A stretch of DNA of 64,000 bases from Rouxiella chamberiensis (GCF_026967475.1 NZ_CP114058.1:3844001-3908000); one strand, 5' to 3'; counted from the stretch's first letter, positions 10,342 through 18,506 are shown. Notes: generated by a model from the sequence alone, not told the origin. Numbers and translations: made by a program.

Positions 10342-10941
10342 TTACGACGCCGACTCATCTGCGCGATAGGCGGCTTCGGTGCCCTGAAACCAGTCGCTCG
10401 GAATATTGTGGGGCGGTTGATGCAGTCTTTGCAGGCCATCGTTGATGATGTGTTCAGCCTGTTGCCACAGAGTGGCGTCACCTTCTTTCAAGACTTCCAG
10501 CAGCAGACGCTTTTCGACCAGATAGGTTTTGGCGAAATCAGGGTCATAGGTAATGAGCGAGCGCAGATTGTCGATAAGATCGGCAAGTTTGATGGTCTTG
10601 GCGGCGGCAGAGGCTTTCGCGCTATGGCGACGGTCAAGATTTTTCCGTTCGATTCGATCCCCCTGCATGTCGCAACTGACGTTAGTCAGCATCGACACCA
10701 ATTCGGCGACCTCGTCACCAAAATGGCTGGCGATATCTTCAAGCGTTGTCGGCGTGTCTTCGACGGTGTCGTGCAACCACGCGGCAGCCAGCATGGTTTC
10801 CGTGTGCGGCACGCTGCTCACGATATTCACCACCGCCTCAGGATGCACGATATAGGGATCATGGGTGTATTTTCGCCGCTGATCGATACTGGCGTGCGCC
10901 TTGCTGGCATAACGTCGTGCCTTGTCCACAAAATCGGTCAT
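10342..10941 (-). CDS. HD-domain phosphohydrolase, SpoT/RelA hydrolase-like
   Basis: 199-residue cytoplasmic protein with an HD metal-binding domain. Histidine in YIVHPEAV, the HD pair in AAWLHDTVEDT and a downstream aspartate in TIKLADLIDNL match the ppGpp-hydrolase-like layout, but there is no synthetase or TGS domain. Small proteins of this type are often called guanosine polyphosphate pyrophosphohydrolases; the substrate of this one is unknown. The start at ATG 10941 is chosen because GGGGAAA stands 8 bases upstream; longer readings run back into ohrR on the other strand. It is divergent from ohrR and 270 bp upstream of the urea operon on the same strand. Confidence 0.85.
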   Translation of the reverse strand: MTDFVDKARRYASKAHASIDQRRKYTHDPYIVHPEAVVNIVSSVPHTETMLAAAWLHDTVEDTPTTLEDIASHFGDEVAELVSMLTNVSCDMQGDRIERKNLDRRHSAKASAAAKTIKLADLIDNLRSLITYDPDFAKTYLVEKRLLLEVLKEGDATLWQQAEHIINDGLQRLHQPPHNIPSDWFQGTEAAYRADESAS

Positions 10942-11025
10942 GAAAGTTTCCCCAGAAGTTATGCCTGCTATCGTTATATCATGGGCGCGGTAAAAAGCAC
11001 CCTTTGTAAATATGCTTGCGATAAA

Positions 11026-11037
11026 ATCGCGCGCGAT
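11026..11037. promoter_or_regulatory. Palindrome ATCGCGCGCGAT before ohrR, candidate OhrR operator
   Basis: A perfect 12-bp palindrome in the region between the HD gene and ohrR, 35 bp before the ohrR start and beside an AT-rich promoter-like stretch. A one-mismatch copy (ATCGTGCGCGAT, 11598-11609) stands before ohr. Occurrence before both genes of a known regulatory pair suggests the OhrR binding site. Inference only. Confidence 0.45.
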
Positions 11038-11071
11038 ATATTTTCTCGTTATGAGTAAAGAGACTGATTTT

Positions 11072-11537
11072 ATGGCTACTAATGACGGCGCAGAGACTGC
11101 ATCCACCAACTCGCTACATCTGGATCAACAGATGTGTTTTGCGTTGTACTCCGCCAATCTGGCGTTGAATAAAGTCTATCGTAAATTGCTCACTCAGCTG
11201 GATCTGACCTATCCGCAGTATCTGGTGATGCTGGTGTTATGGCAGCAGGACGAATTGATGGTGTCGGATATCGGCGAAAAGCTGTTTCTCGACTCCGCCA
11301 CGCTTACGCCGCTGTTGAAGCGGCTTGAAATTGCCGGACTGCTGGTTCGTCGTCGTGCGCAAATCGACGAGCGCCAGGTGATTATCTCGCTGACCGACGC
11401 CGGACGCGCGCTGCATCAACAGGCTATCGGCATCCCCGAAGCCATCGCCTGCGCCGCAGAATGCAGCGTCGAGGAGATGTCGGCGATAAAAGAACCAGCT
11501 GCAATGCCTGCGTCGAAATCTGCAAAACCGGGCCTAA
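11072..11537 (+). CDS. ohrR: OhrR, MarR-family organic peroxide sensor and repressor (frame broken at 11495-11496)
   Basis: MarR-type winged-helix repressor that senses organic hydroperoxides through a reactive cysteine and controls ohr. The sensing Cys lies in [18 protein letters not shown]; the recognition region is [14 protein letters not shown], followed by the wing [14 protein letters not shown]. The final 20 or so codons are shifted. Deleting one C of the pair at 11495-11496 changes [11 protein letters not shown] to the family-like end [17 protein letters not shown] and moves the stop to 11537, giving 154 residues. Read as written it runs to 11545 with an unrelated tail. An upstream ATG at 11051 would add 7 residues. 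ohr follows 141 bp downstream. Confidence 0.93.
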
Positions 11538-11555
11538 TGCGCTAAAAGAGATAAC

Positions 11556-11585
11556 CATCAAGGTGCAAAAATTTGCATCTTGATG
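11556..11585. repeat. 30-bp near-perfect palindrome between ohrR and ohr
   Basis: CATCAAGGTGCAAA and TTTGCATCTTGATG form 14-bp arms with one G-T pair and almost no loop. There is no T-run after it on the plus strand, so it is more likely a protein site or an mRNA-stabilising hairpin than a classic terminator. It lies 18 bp after the ohrR stop. Confidence 0.5.
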
Positions 11586-11597
11586 AGCAGTAAAAAC

Positions 11598-11609
11598 ATC
11601 GTGCGCGAT
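11598..11609. promoter_or_regulatory. Second candidate OhrR operator (ATCGTGCGCGAT) before ohr
   Basis: Matches the 12-bp palindrome before ohrR at 11 of 12 positions. It lies about 70 bp before the ohr start codon, within the probable ohr promoter. A small GGATTG/CAATCC hairpin follows at 11628-11646. Confidence 0.45.
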
Positions 11610-11678
11610 TTAATAGCGTAAAAAAGCGGATTGTTTTTTGCAATCCAATAAACCTTTCAGACTTTAAAGGAATACATC

Positions 11679-12104
11679 ATGTCTATCGAAAAAGTTGTTT
11701 ATCGTGCCCATGCTTCAGCGACCGGCGGTCGTGACGGTCGTGCGACCTCTTCTGACGGCGTGCTGGACGTTAAACTGGGTCTGCCAAAAGAGATGGGCGG
11801 TCTGGGCGGTGACGTGACCAACCCGGAACAACTTTTTGCCGCTGGATACTCGGCCTGCTTCCTGGGCGCGTTGAAACACGTGGCTTCACTGGAAAAAGTG
11901 CGTATCCCGGCTGATGCCAAAATCGAAGGCGCAGTCGGCATTGGCGAAATCCCGGGAGGATTCGGCATTGAAGTACAACTGGATATCTCACTGCCAGGCA
12001 TCGAACGCGACGTAGCCGAAGCGCTGGTCGAGAAAGCGCATCAGGTGTGCCCTTACTCCAACGCCACGCGCGGCAACATCGATGTGACGCTTAACGTTAA
12101 ATAA
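11679..12104 (+). CDS. ohr: Organic hydroperoxide resistance protein Ohr
   Basis: Thiol peroxidase of the Ohr/OsmC family that reduces organic and fatty-acid hydroperoxides in the cytoplasm, using lipoylated proteins as reductant in known members. 141 residues, the typical length. Both catalytic cysteines are visible: [17 protein letters not shown] and [13 protein letters not shown] ribosome site (AAAGGA) precedes ATG 11679. It follows ohrR, with two palindromes between them, and is followed by a terminator with a TTCG loop. Expected to be induced by organic peroxides through OhrR oxidation. Confidence 0.97.
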   Translation: MSIEKVVYRAHASATGGRDGRATSSDGVLDVKLGLPKEMGGLGGDVTNPEQLFAAGYSACFLGALKHVASLEKVRIPADAKIEGAVGIGEIPGGFGIEVQLDISLPGIERDVAEALVEKAHQVCPYSNATRGNIDVTLNVK

Positions 12105-12133
12105 TTTCCTAACGTGTAAATATCGTCATGCAC

Positions 12134-12165
12134 ACGGGAGGCTTCGGCTTCCCGTTTGTCGTTTT
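12134..12165 (+). terminator. Rho-independent terminator after ohr
   Basis: GC-rich stem CGGGAGGC / GCTTCCCG closed by a stable TTCG tetraloop, followed by TTTGTCGTTTT. It lies 30 bp after the ohr stop and before eptB. Confidence 0.8.
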
Positions 12166-12258
12166 AGGAGCATCCCCCACTAGATTATGTAAACTCTGGC
12201 GCTTTAATCGTGTCACAATGATTCCAAATATTTCAAAAGTTCTGGAAAAAAATCTTAC

Positions 12259-13944
12259 ATGATTAGAGTGAAGACTCTTTCGCAGCAAAAAATCTGTTTA
12301 TTGTTAGCGATTTACATAGGTATTTTTTTAAATCTCTCGGTATTCGTCCGTCGTTTTGCCTCTCTCACCGAGTCATTTCACGCCGCACAATGGACCGCCG
12401 CGGCAATAGAAATCAGCACTACGGTCCTGTTTACCTTCTTTGTGCTGCGCCTGCTGTCGTTTGGTGGTAAAACGTTTTCCCGCATCGTGGCAAGCCTGCT
12501 GGTGCTGATATCCGTGGCCGCCAGCTATTACATGACCTACTTCAACGTGGTGATAGGCTACGGCATCGTCATGTCGGTCATGACAACCGATATCGACCTG
12601 AGCAAAGAGGTTATCGGCTTCAAGTTTGTGGTGTGGATGCTGGTGGTCAGCGCGCTGCCGCTGTGGTTTATCTTTCGCAATAACCTGCGCCATACGCTGC
12701 TCGAGCAGATGAAAACGCCGGGTCAGCGTATCAAACCGCTGCTGGTGCTGGTTCTCGCCGGTTTGCTGGTCTGGCTGCCGCTTCGCGTGATGGACAAAGA
12801 ACAAAAAGCCACCGAAAAGCTGAGCAATGTGGACATGCCAAGTTATGGCGGAGTCGTCGCGCACTCTTATCTGCCCTCCAACTGGTTGGCTGCGCTCGGG
12901 TTATTTGCCTACACGCAGGTCGATGAAAACCGCGACGCCAAAGATTTCTTCGATCCCGCGAAAGCCTTTACCTACCTGCCGCCGGAAGACATCGATGATA
13001 CCTACGTCGTGTTTATCATCGGCGAAACCACCCGCTGGGATCACATGGGGTTGCTGGGCTATCACCGCGACACGACTCCCATGCTTGCGAAAGAGAAAAA
13101 TCTGGTGGCTTTCAAGGGCACGTCCTGCGATACCGCCACCAAACTTTCGCTGCGCTGCATGTTTGTTCGCGAGGGCGGAACGGCAGACAACGCGCAGAGA
13201 ACACTGAAAGAGCAGAATATTTTCTCCGTCCTGCGCGAACTGGGCTTTAGCTCGGAACTCTTTGCCATGCAGAGCGAGGTGTGGTTTTACAACAATGCCA
13301 ACACCAATAATTACTCGTTTCGCGAGCTGATTGCTTCTGAAAAACGCAATGACGGCAAGTCGGTCGATGACATGCTACTGGTTGGCGAGTTGCAGGAATC
13401 GCTGAAGCGTTTCCCGAAAGGCAAGCATCTGGTCGTGCTGCATACCAAAGGTTCGCATTATCTCTATTCGCAACGTTATCCGCGCAGCTTTGCCCGTTTC
13501 ACGCCGGAATGCATGGGTGTAGACGAGTCGTGCAGTGCGGCGCAGCTTATTAATGCCTTTGATAACAGCGTGTTATATACCGATACCTTTATCAGCCGCG
13601 TGATAGACCAACTGCGCGACAAAAAGGCGCTGGTGTTTTATGCCTCGGATCACGGCGAATCCATTGGCGAGAACTCGCACCTTCACGGCACGCCGCGCGA
13701 AATGGCACCGCCGGAGCAGTTCCGCGTGCCGATGATTGTCTGGGCCTCCGACAGCTTCCTGACCCAGCCTGACCATCAGCGCGCATTCGAGCTGCTCAAG
13801 GCGCAGCAGGGCAAAGAGACACCGCATCGTCACGTCGAACTGTTCGACTCGATTTTAGGCTGTCTGGGTTATCGTTCGCCGAATGGCGGCATTAATCAGG
13901 CGAATAACTGGTGCGCCGATCCTCTGGCCCCAAAAGCCCTATAG
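12259..13944 (+). CDS. eptB: Kdo2-lipid A phosphoethanolamine 7''-transferase EptB
   Basis: Inner-membrane enzyme that adds phosphoethanolamine to the outer Kdo of the lipopolysaccharide core, affecting envelope charge. 561 residues, the EptB length. The N-terminal 170 or so residues form five membrane helices, including YYMTYFNVVIGYGI and MSVMTTDIDLSKEV. The periplasmic sulfatase-fold domain has the metal-binding Glu in IIGETTRWDHMG, the nucleophile Thr in CDTATKLSLRC, and DHGES. These segments are near-identical to E. coli EptB as I recall it. A tRNA-Pro gene follows directly, the same arrangement as eptB-proK in E. coli. Regulation by the sRNA MgrR is known in E. coli but was not checked here. 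Confidence 0.95.
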   Translation: MIRVKTLSQQKICLLLAIYIGIFLNLSVFVRRFASLTESFHAAQWTAAAIEISTTVLFTFFVLRLLSFGGKTFSRIVASLLVLISVAASYYMTYFNVVIGYGIVMSVMTTDIDLSKEVIGFKFVVWMLVVSALPLWFIFRNNLRHTLLEQMKTPGQRIKPLLVLVLAGLLVWLPLRVMDKEQKATEKLSNVDMPSYGGVVAHSYLPSNWLAALGLFAYTQVDENRDAKDFFDPAKAFTYLPPEDIDDTYVVFIIGETTRWDHMGLLGYHRDTTPMLAKEKNLVAFKGTSCDTATKLSLRCMFVREGGTADNAQRTLKEQNIFSVLRELGFSSELFAMQSEVWFYNNANTNNYSFRELIASEKRNDGKSVDDMLLVGELQESLKRFPKGKHLVVLHTKGSHYLYSQRYPRSFARFTPECMGVDESCSAAQLINAFDNSVLYTDTFISRVIDQLRDKKALVFYASDHGESIGENSHLHGTPREMAPPEQFRVPMIVWASDSFLTQPDHQRAFELLKAQQGKETPHRHVELFDSILGCLGYRSPNGGINQANNWCADPLAPKAL

Positions 13945-14055
13945 TCGCTTAATTCACCGAATTGGGCAGGGTTCGTGTGTTTTATAAGCAGTTGGTGCAG
14001 CGGACATAAAAGGGATTGACGCCTACCACCGGCAGCAGTAAGATGCGGCCCAATT

Positions 14056-14132
14056 CGGCGAGTAGCGCAGCTTGGTAGCGCAACTGGTTTGGGACCAGTG
14101 GGTCGGAGGTTCGAATCCTCTCTCGCCGACCA
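14056..14132 (+). tRNA. tRNA-Pro, anticodon UGG
   Basis: 77 bases with encoded CCA. Acceptor arms CGGCGAG and CTCGCCG; anticodon stem ACTGG/CCAGT with loop TTTGGGA, anticodon TGG; T-loop TTCGAAT. It looks the same as E. coli proM in sequence, although the locus (after eptB) is that of E. coli proK, whose anticodon is CGG. A terminator follows. tRNA 3' ends are common integration points, and accessory DNA begins here. Confidence 0.98.
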
Positions 14133-14140
14133 CATTTAGA

Positions 14141-14175
14141 AAAACCCGCAAGCTTCTGGCTCGCGGGTTTTTTGC
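14141..14175 (+). terminator. Terminator of tRNA-Pro
   Basis: AAACCCGC-AGC paired with GCT-GCGGGTTT, followed by TTTT. Its right half is duplicated 847 bp downstream at 14999-15029. Confidence 0.85.
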
Positions 14176-14182
14176 TATGGGG
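14152..14182. repeat. 31-bp direct repeat, copy 1 (right half of tRNA-Pro terminator)
   Basis: Identical over 31 bases to 14999-15029. It runs from GCTTCTGGCTCGCGGG through the T-run to GCTATGGGG. The two copies bracket the yafN-yafO pair, as target or attachment-site duplications bracket an inserted element. Confidence 0.9.
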
Positions 14183-14203
14183 GTTTCGAGCAACTGAAGC
14201 CCG

Positions 14204-14608
14204 CTAGAATCGATTCCTGAACGCCTGCGCCATAAGCCCAATCTTTTCCATATGCCGAGGATCTCTATGCATTTTATGGGCATCGGGTTGCAGCAGGATA
14301 ATGAGAAGAAAAACATCGTTGTGCATACTGCCCTTGCAGTAAACCAGATGGCTTTTATTGCTCGTACGGCGATACTGCAAGATATTCCTGTGCCAGACAG
14401 TAGATGCATCGGCGAGGTGTATATGTGAAACCTCCTCTTGCCGCACTAAAGGCCATGTTCTTTCATCATCATACGGCGCATCCCTGCCAAACGTCTCCGG
14501 TGGAAATCCGCTCGCTTTGTAAGATTTAAAATCCCCGACAAGATTTGCCAATTCTTCCTGCTTTAACTGCTGTCTTAGGGCTTTTGATGTAAAAACCCTT
14601 GGGCTCAA
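14204..14608 (-). CDS. yafO: YafO-family toxin, ribosome-dependent mRNA interferase
   Basis: 134-residue toxin. In E. coli, YafO associates with ribosomes and cleaves mRNA during translation. Conserved blocks matching E. coli YafO: FKSYKASGFPPETFGRDAPY (residues about 28-47), EEVSHIHLAD, SHLVYCKG and the end IGLMAQAFRNRF. The start is a TTG whose last two bases are the first two of the antitoxin stop TGA (TTGA), so toxin translation is coupled to the antitoxin. No closer ATG exists. It lies inside the 31-bp repeats after tRNA-Pro, away from the dinB locus where E. coli carries yafNO. Confidence 0.93.
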   Translation of the reverse strand: MSPRVFTSKALRQQLKQEELANLVGDFKSYKASGFPPETFGRDAPYDDERTWPLVRQEEVSHIHLADASTVWHRNILQYRRTSNKSHLVYCKGSMHNDVFLLIILLQPDAHKMHRDPRHMEKIGLMAQAFRNRF

Positions 14609-14910
14609 GGTTCGAACTCCTCGAAATCGCTGACATCTTTACCTGAAAGATTCTCAAGAATAGCGTCTGCATGCTGTGTGATTTCTTCGAGCCGATGAGC
14701 GGAAGGTTTGAATTTGGCTGTAATGGCTCGACCAGCCTGCTGAGCAGAAATCAAATCGATTAGCTGTTCAAACAAAGCGGCACTCACCATATATCCGGCC
14801 GTTCTGTTATTGGAAAGGACGGCAACCGGTTGATCGGCATGGAAATAGGAAACGGGGTTTTTGCGTAGTTCGGTAACGTTAACAGTAAATTCGGTCAAAA
14901 TTCGATTCAC
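14605..14910 (-). CDS. yafN: YafN-family antitoxin (Phd/YefM type)
   Basis: 101-residue antitoxin that neutralises YafO and represses its own promoter in the E. coli system. The N-terminal half is the DNA-binding Phd fold: MNRILTEFTVNVTELRKNP, then QPVAVLSNNRTAGYMVSA, closely like E. coli YafN. The C-terminus (HRLEEITQHADAI and an acidic tail) is the toxin-binding part. The start is GTG at 14910, with AAGG about 9 bases upstream. Immediately upstream is a TATAAT on the minus strand set between two AAAGTACA repeats (14933-14940, 14945-14952), a likely autoregulatory site. Confidence 0.93.
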   Translation of the reverse strand: MNRILTEFTVNVTELRKNPVSYFHADQPVAVLSNNRTAGYMVSAALFEQLIDLISAQQAGRAITAKFKPSAHRLEEITQHADAILENLSGKDVSDFEEFEP

Positions 14911-14932
14911 AATGGCAACCTTGGTAAAATAA

Positions 14933-14952
14933 AAAGTACATTATAAAGTACA
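14933..14952 (-). promoter_or_regulatory. Promoter and repeat operator of yafN-yafO
   Basis: Two AAAGTACA repeats 12 bp apart enclose a minus-strand TATAAT (plus ATTATA at 14940-14945). Overlap of paired repeats with a -10 box is typical of autorepressed toxin-antitoxin promoters. The -35 element is not clear. Confidence 0.5.
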
Positions 14953-14998
14953 GAATTATAGTCATTGTAGGCGAATTGGCTGATTTGTAAACAGTGCG

Positions 14999-15029
14999 GC
15001 TTCTGGCTCGCGGGTTTTTTGCTATGGGG
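14999..15029. repeat. 31-bp direct repeat, copy 2
   Basis: Perfect copy of 14152-14182. Here the left arm of the terminator hairpin is missing, so this copy is not a working terminator. It marks the right end of the yafN-yafO insertion. Confidence 0.9.
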
Positions 15030-15159
15030 TTTTGATAGAGCCAGTTATTTTCTCAGTACCGCACATTTATATGTCCAGTGCCGTGGGCAGGTGGACTAAG
15101 ATTAAACGACGCTGCCGCGCAGCGGGCGTGTTGTGCGGGCAATCAAGAGGAAAATCATA

Positions 15160-15450
15160 ATGTTGTTCAAAGTTGAAATGACGGTAAAACTGCCTGCGAC
15201 GATGACGGAAGAGCATGCCAGCGAGATTAAGCTGCGTGAGAAAAAATATGCGCAGGAGTTGCAGGCGGCGGGGAAATGGCGTCATGTCTGGCGCGTGGCC
15301 GGGAGTTATGCCAACGTCAGTATTTTTGACGTCGAGAGCAACAGCGAGTTGCACAACCTGCTGTCGGGCCTGCCGCTTTACCCGTATATGGAAATTCAGG
15401 TGACGCCGTTATGTCGCCATCCGTCGTCAATTCACGAAGACGATCGCTGA
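15160..15450 (+). CDS. CatC-like muconolactone delta-isomerase family protein
   Basis: 96-residue protein of the muconolactone isomerase family (small ferredoxin-like barrel, normally decameric). It starts MLFKVEMTVKLPATM and ends near LPLYPYMEIQVTPLCRHPSS, both CatC-like. CatC acts in the catechol branch of the beta-ketoadipate pathway, but no catA or catB is seen in this window, so the substrate here is open. ATG 15160 is preceded by AAGAGGA. It is convergent with the VOC gene downstream. Copies outside a cat cluster are often annotated only by family, and I do the same. Confidence 0.8.
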   Translation: MLFKVEMTVKLPATMTEEHASEIKLREKKYAQELQAAGKWRHVWRVAGSYANVSIFDVESNSELHNLLSGLPLYPYMEIQVTPLCRHPSSIHEDDR

Positions 15451-15513
15451 TAAAAGAAGGGCGGGCCACGCACATTGGCAACCCGCCGTTAGATCCGGCT
15501 TATCTTCGGCGCA

Positions 15514-15939
15514 TTATTTTGCGAACAGCTGACTCATGTCCTTGAATGCCTTGAATTCAAGGGCATTTCCGCAGGGGTCCAGCAGGAACATGGTCGCCTG
15601 TTCACCCACCTGACCCTGGAAACGAATATAGGGTTCGATAACAAATTTAGTGTCGAAAGACTTCAAACGCGCCGCGAGCGCCTCCCACTCTTCCCAACTC
15701 AGCACGATACCAAAATGAGGCACCGGCACGTCATGTCCGTCCACGGGATTGGTGTGCGCCGACGCCTGCGTCACCGTTTTAGGGTGTTCATGAATAACCA
15801 GCTGATGGCCGTAAAAATCAAAGTCGACCCATTGCGCGCTGGAGCGTCCTTCGGACAGGCCAAAGGTGTTGCCGTAAAAAGCACGACAGGCCGCGAGGTC
15901 ATAAACCGGAATTGCCAGATGAAACGGGCTTAAAGCCAT
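15514..15939 (-). CDS. VOC superfamily protein (glyoxalase/dioxygenase-like)
   Basis: 141-residue protein with the vicinal-oxygen-chelate fold. Start [15 protein letters not shown] has the first metal-ligand type His; [14 protein letters not shown] and a late glutamate in [12 protein letters not shown] complete the pattern. Similar proteins are annotated as glyoxalase or extradiol-dioxygenase-like. The substrate is unknown. Start ATG 15939 is set by AAAGGAGA upstream; the longer reading adds unrelated N-terminal residues. Divergent from the LysR gene at 16088, which probably controls it. Confidence 0.85.
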   Translation of the reverse strand: MALSPFHLAIPVYDLAACRAFYGNTFGLSEGRSSAQWVDFDFYGHQLVIHEHPKTVTQASAHTNPVDGHDVPVPHFGIVLSWEEWEALAARLKSFDTKFVIEPYIRFQGQVGEQATMFLLDPCGNALEFKAFKDMSQLFAK

Positions 15940-16018
15940 TGAATTCTCCTTTCCCGAAGTCTGTTCAACGACGCGGGATGATGGGTGAGGATGACATGGT
16001 GATGACCTATTCTTATCG

Positions 16019-16051
16019 ATAATATTTTTAATTAAAAACAATTAATATTAT
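16019..16051. promoter_or_regulatory. AT-rich inverted repeat between the VOC and LysR genes
   Basis: ATAATATTTTTAATT (16019-16033) faces AATTAATATTAT (16040-16051), symmetric except for a two-base bulge, inside the divergent region. LysR proteins usually bind such sites in their own divergent promoters. Inference. Confidence 0.35.
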
Positions 16052-16087
16052 TGTGAATCATCAAAAAAACAGATGAATGGGGCAACG

Positions 16088-16975
16088 ATGTTACGCGAGC
16101 TAAAAACCTTTATCGCAGTGACGCAGGACGGCACCTTTGCGGCGGCGGGGCAGCGCATTGGATTGACACAGTCGGCCGTAAGCGCGCAAATTCGCGGTCT
16201 GGAAGAGAATCTGGGTGTAACGCTGTTCGACAGAACCGGCCGCACGGCAATATTAAACGCCGCGGGCAGCCGGATTTTGCCGATGGCGCAGCAAATTCTC
16301 GAGATTTTTGCCAGCATGTCACGGCCCGACAACCCCGGAGATTTTCGCGGGGTCATCAAGATTGGCGCTATCTCCACGTTCCAGACGGGGCTGCTGCCCC
16401 AGGTGCTGGTCAAACTGCACGAGAGCGCGCCTGCGCTGGAAACCAAGCTGCTGCCGGGTGTGTCGTTTGATCTGCTGACGCAGGTCGATGCCGGCAATAT
16501 CGATTTGGCGATTGTTATCAAACCCGGCTTTCCGCTCGCCAAGGATTTGCACAGCGAAACGCTGGCTCGCGAGCCGTTTGTGTTGATTGTGCCCGCCGAC
16601 ATGACAGAGCAGGAACCGCTGGCGCTGCTCCGCGACAAGCCGTTTATTCGCTACGATCGCACATCTTTCGGCGGCAGAATGGTGACGCAGTTTCTGCGCC
16701 AACACCGGTTGGAACCGCGCGTGGCGCTGGAAATCGACGAAATCGACGCCATCGTTAAGATGGTAGAGAGCGGATTGGGGGTGGCGCTGGTGCCGCTGGC
16801 CGGGCTTTGGCGCGAGCGGCAGGCGAAGTTGCGGGTCATTTCTCTTGGCGACATGACGTTTTATCGTGAACTCATCGTGGTGATGCGCCACGCCAACAGG
16901 CAATCCCCTCTGCATTCGCTGATAGGGCATTGCCTGCACGACGTGGCTAAAGCCAGCGCGCTGTCGGCGACCTAG
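16088..16975 (+). CDS. LysR-family transcriptional regulator
   Basis: 295 residues. The N-terminal helix-turn-helix spans LRELKTFIAVTQDGTFAAAG and RIGLTQSAVSAQIRGLEENL. It is followed by the periplasmic-binding-like effector domain from about residue 90 (GVIKIGAISTFQTGLLPQ). ATG 16088 is preceded by a GGGG stretch; the ATG at 16073 has no ribosome site. It is divergent from the VOC gene, its likely target. Its TAG stop overlaps the TAG stop of the convergent Rieske-FAD gene in the shared bases CTAG (16972-16975). The effector is unknown. Confidence 0.9.
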   Translation: MLRELKTFIAVTQDGTFAAAGQRIGLTQSAVSAQIRGLEENLGVTLFDRTGRTAILNAAGSRILPMAQQILEIFASMSRPDNPGDFRGVIKIGAISTFQTGLLPQVLVKLHESAPALETKLLPGVSFDLLTQVDAGNIDLAIVIKPGFPLAKDLHSETLAREPFVLIVPADMTEQEPLALLRDKPFIRYDRTSFGGRMVTQFLRQHRLEPRVALEIDEIDAIVKMVESGLGVALVPLAGLWRERQAKLRVISLGDMTFYRELIVVMRHANRQSPLHSLIGHCLHDVAKASALSAT

Positions 16976-18506
16976 CCTTCCTGCGTTTCATTCACCACTT
17001 GCTGCGCCTGTTTAAGCGTCAGGTCGTGCTGCATCTCCAGCAGCAGTTTGCCAGTGGTGCGGACGCGGCCGGTTGCAAAGACCCCCACCAGATGATTTTC
17101 AAGGCCATAGAGCGCGACAAAGTTTTGGTCTTCGAGTGAGCCGATGATGTCCACTTTATCCCATTTATCGGGATGGCCGAGATGCTCGAAACGGGTGCCG
17201 AACTGCTGAGTCCAGAAGAACGGAACACGGTCATAGACCTCTTTCTCGCCAATCATATTCTTGGCGGCAGTGCGTCCCTGTTGCTGCGCCACGCGCCAGT
17301 GCTCGATGCGCGTCGGTTTGCCGTCGAGTGGGAAACTGGCGATATCGCCTACCGCATAGATATCTTCGGCGGCCTGCAAATATTCATCCACTTTTACGCT
17401 GCCGTCGTCGTTAAGCGTCAAGTCGTGCACGAACGATGTGACAGGATGTACGCCGGTTGCCAGCAGCACCACGTCGGTTTTCACACGAGTGCCGTCTTTC
17501 AGTTCGACCGATTCAACACGACGACCGCCCTTGAAACCGGCGACTTCACCGTCGATGAACTCCACGCCGTTCTGTTCATGCAAGGCGCGAAAATAGCGGG
17601 CAATCTTCTCGCCGAACTGCGCCTCGAAAGGCAGGGGATGAGGCGCAATGACTTTAATGTCTATGCCGCGTTTGCGCAGCGCCGCCGCCATCTCCATGCC
17701 GATGAAACTGTTGCCGACAATGACCAGCTGTTTAAGCTGATCGACGGCGCAGAGCAGCGTTTTTTCCTGCTGCAAATTACGCAATACGTGAATGCCGCTG
17801 AGTTCGCTGCCCGGCAAGTCAGGTCGCGTCGGCGCGCCACCTGTCGCAATCAGCAATTTTTTAAACGAGATAGTCTGTTGATTGGCCAGACGCAGCTTTC
17901 TGTTCTTGCTGTCGATTTGCGTCACTTTACTCACGATGCGCTGCACATTTTTTTGCTCGAAGGCGTTGTCTTCAAGCAGTGTCGGCACGTCGCTGACGTC
18001 CATGCTGCCATTCGGCACGAATTTGGTGAGCGCCGTGCGGTCGTAGGGCGCTGATTTTTCCTGATCGATAACGACGATACGGCCGTGATAGCCGCTCTCT
18101 TCGAGCGTGCCGAGTGCCGCACTGCCAGCCGCGCCGGAGCCGAGAATCACAATTTGCTCGCTTTCCTCACCGGCGTCGAGGTGGGTATGCTGGCTGACAT
18201 CGTCGACATTCACCTGCACCTGACCCTGTTCAATCTTCACGGCATACTGTTTGAGACTTTCCAATGCAGGCGGTTGATCCAGACTGCCATCTGCCAAATC
18301 AAAGACCGCTTTGTGCCACGGGCAAACCAGCTTGCCTTCGCAAATGGCTCCCTCGGCAAGGGGCGCACCTGCATGCGGACAATTTGCCTGATACGCATGC
18401 ACGCTGTCGCCCCGACGCACCAGCACAACGTTAGTTTCACCGATTTCTACTTGTTTTAACTGATTATTTTCCAGCGCTGAAAGCGCGATAGCTTTTTATA
18501 CGTCAC
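16972..18506 (-). CDS. Rieske [2Fe-2S]-FAD/NAD oxidoreductase, AIF/ferredoxin-reductase type (frame broken at 18480-18482)
   Basis: Single protein joining an N-terminal Rieske domain (residues about 8-100; iron ligands in NCPHAGAPL and CPWHKAVFD) to a pyridine-nucleotide-disulfide oxidoreductase. The latter has the FAD site VILGSGAAGSAALGTLE, the NAD site LVIVGNSFIGMEMAAAL, and the second FAD contact AVGDIASFPLDG. This build is found in AIFM3-like proteins and some ferredoxin reductases. The natural electron partner is unknown. The annotated frame lacks a good start near the ribosome site. Adding one T to the TTT run (plus AAA at 18480-18482) joins a GTG start at 18506, 6 bases after AAGGAG, to the rest, giving MTYKKLSRFSALENNQ and about 511 residues. 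Convergent with LysR. Confidence 0.88.
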
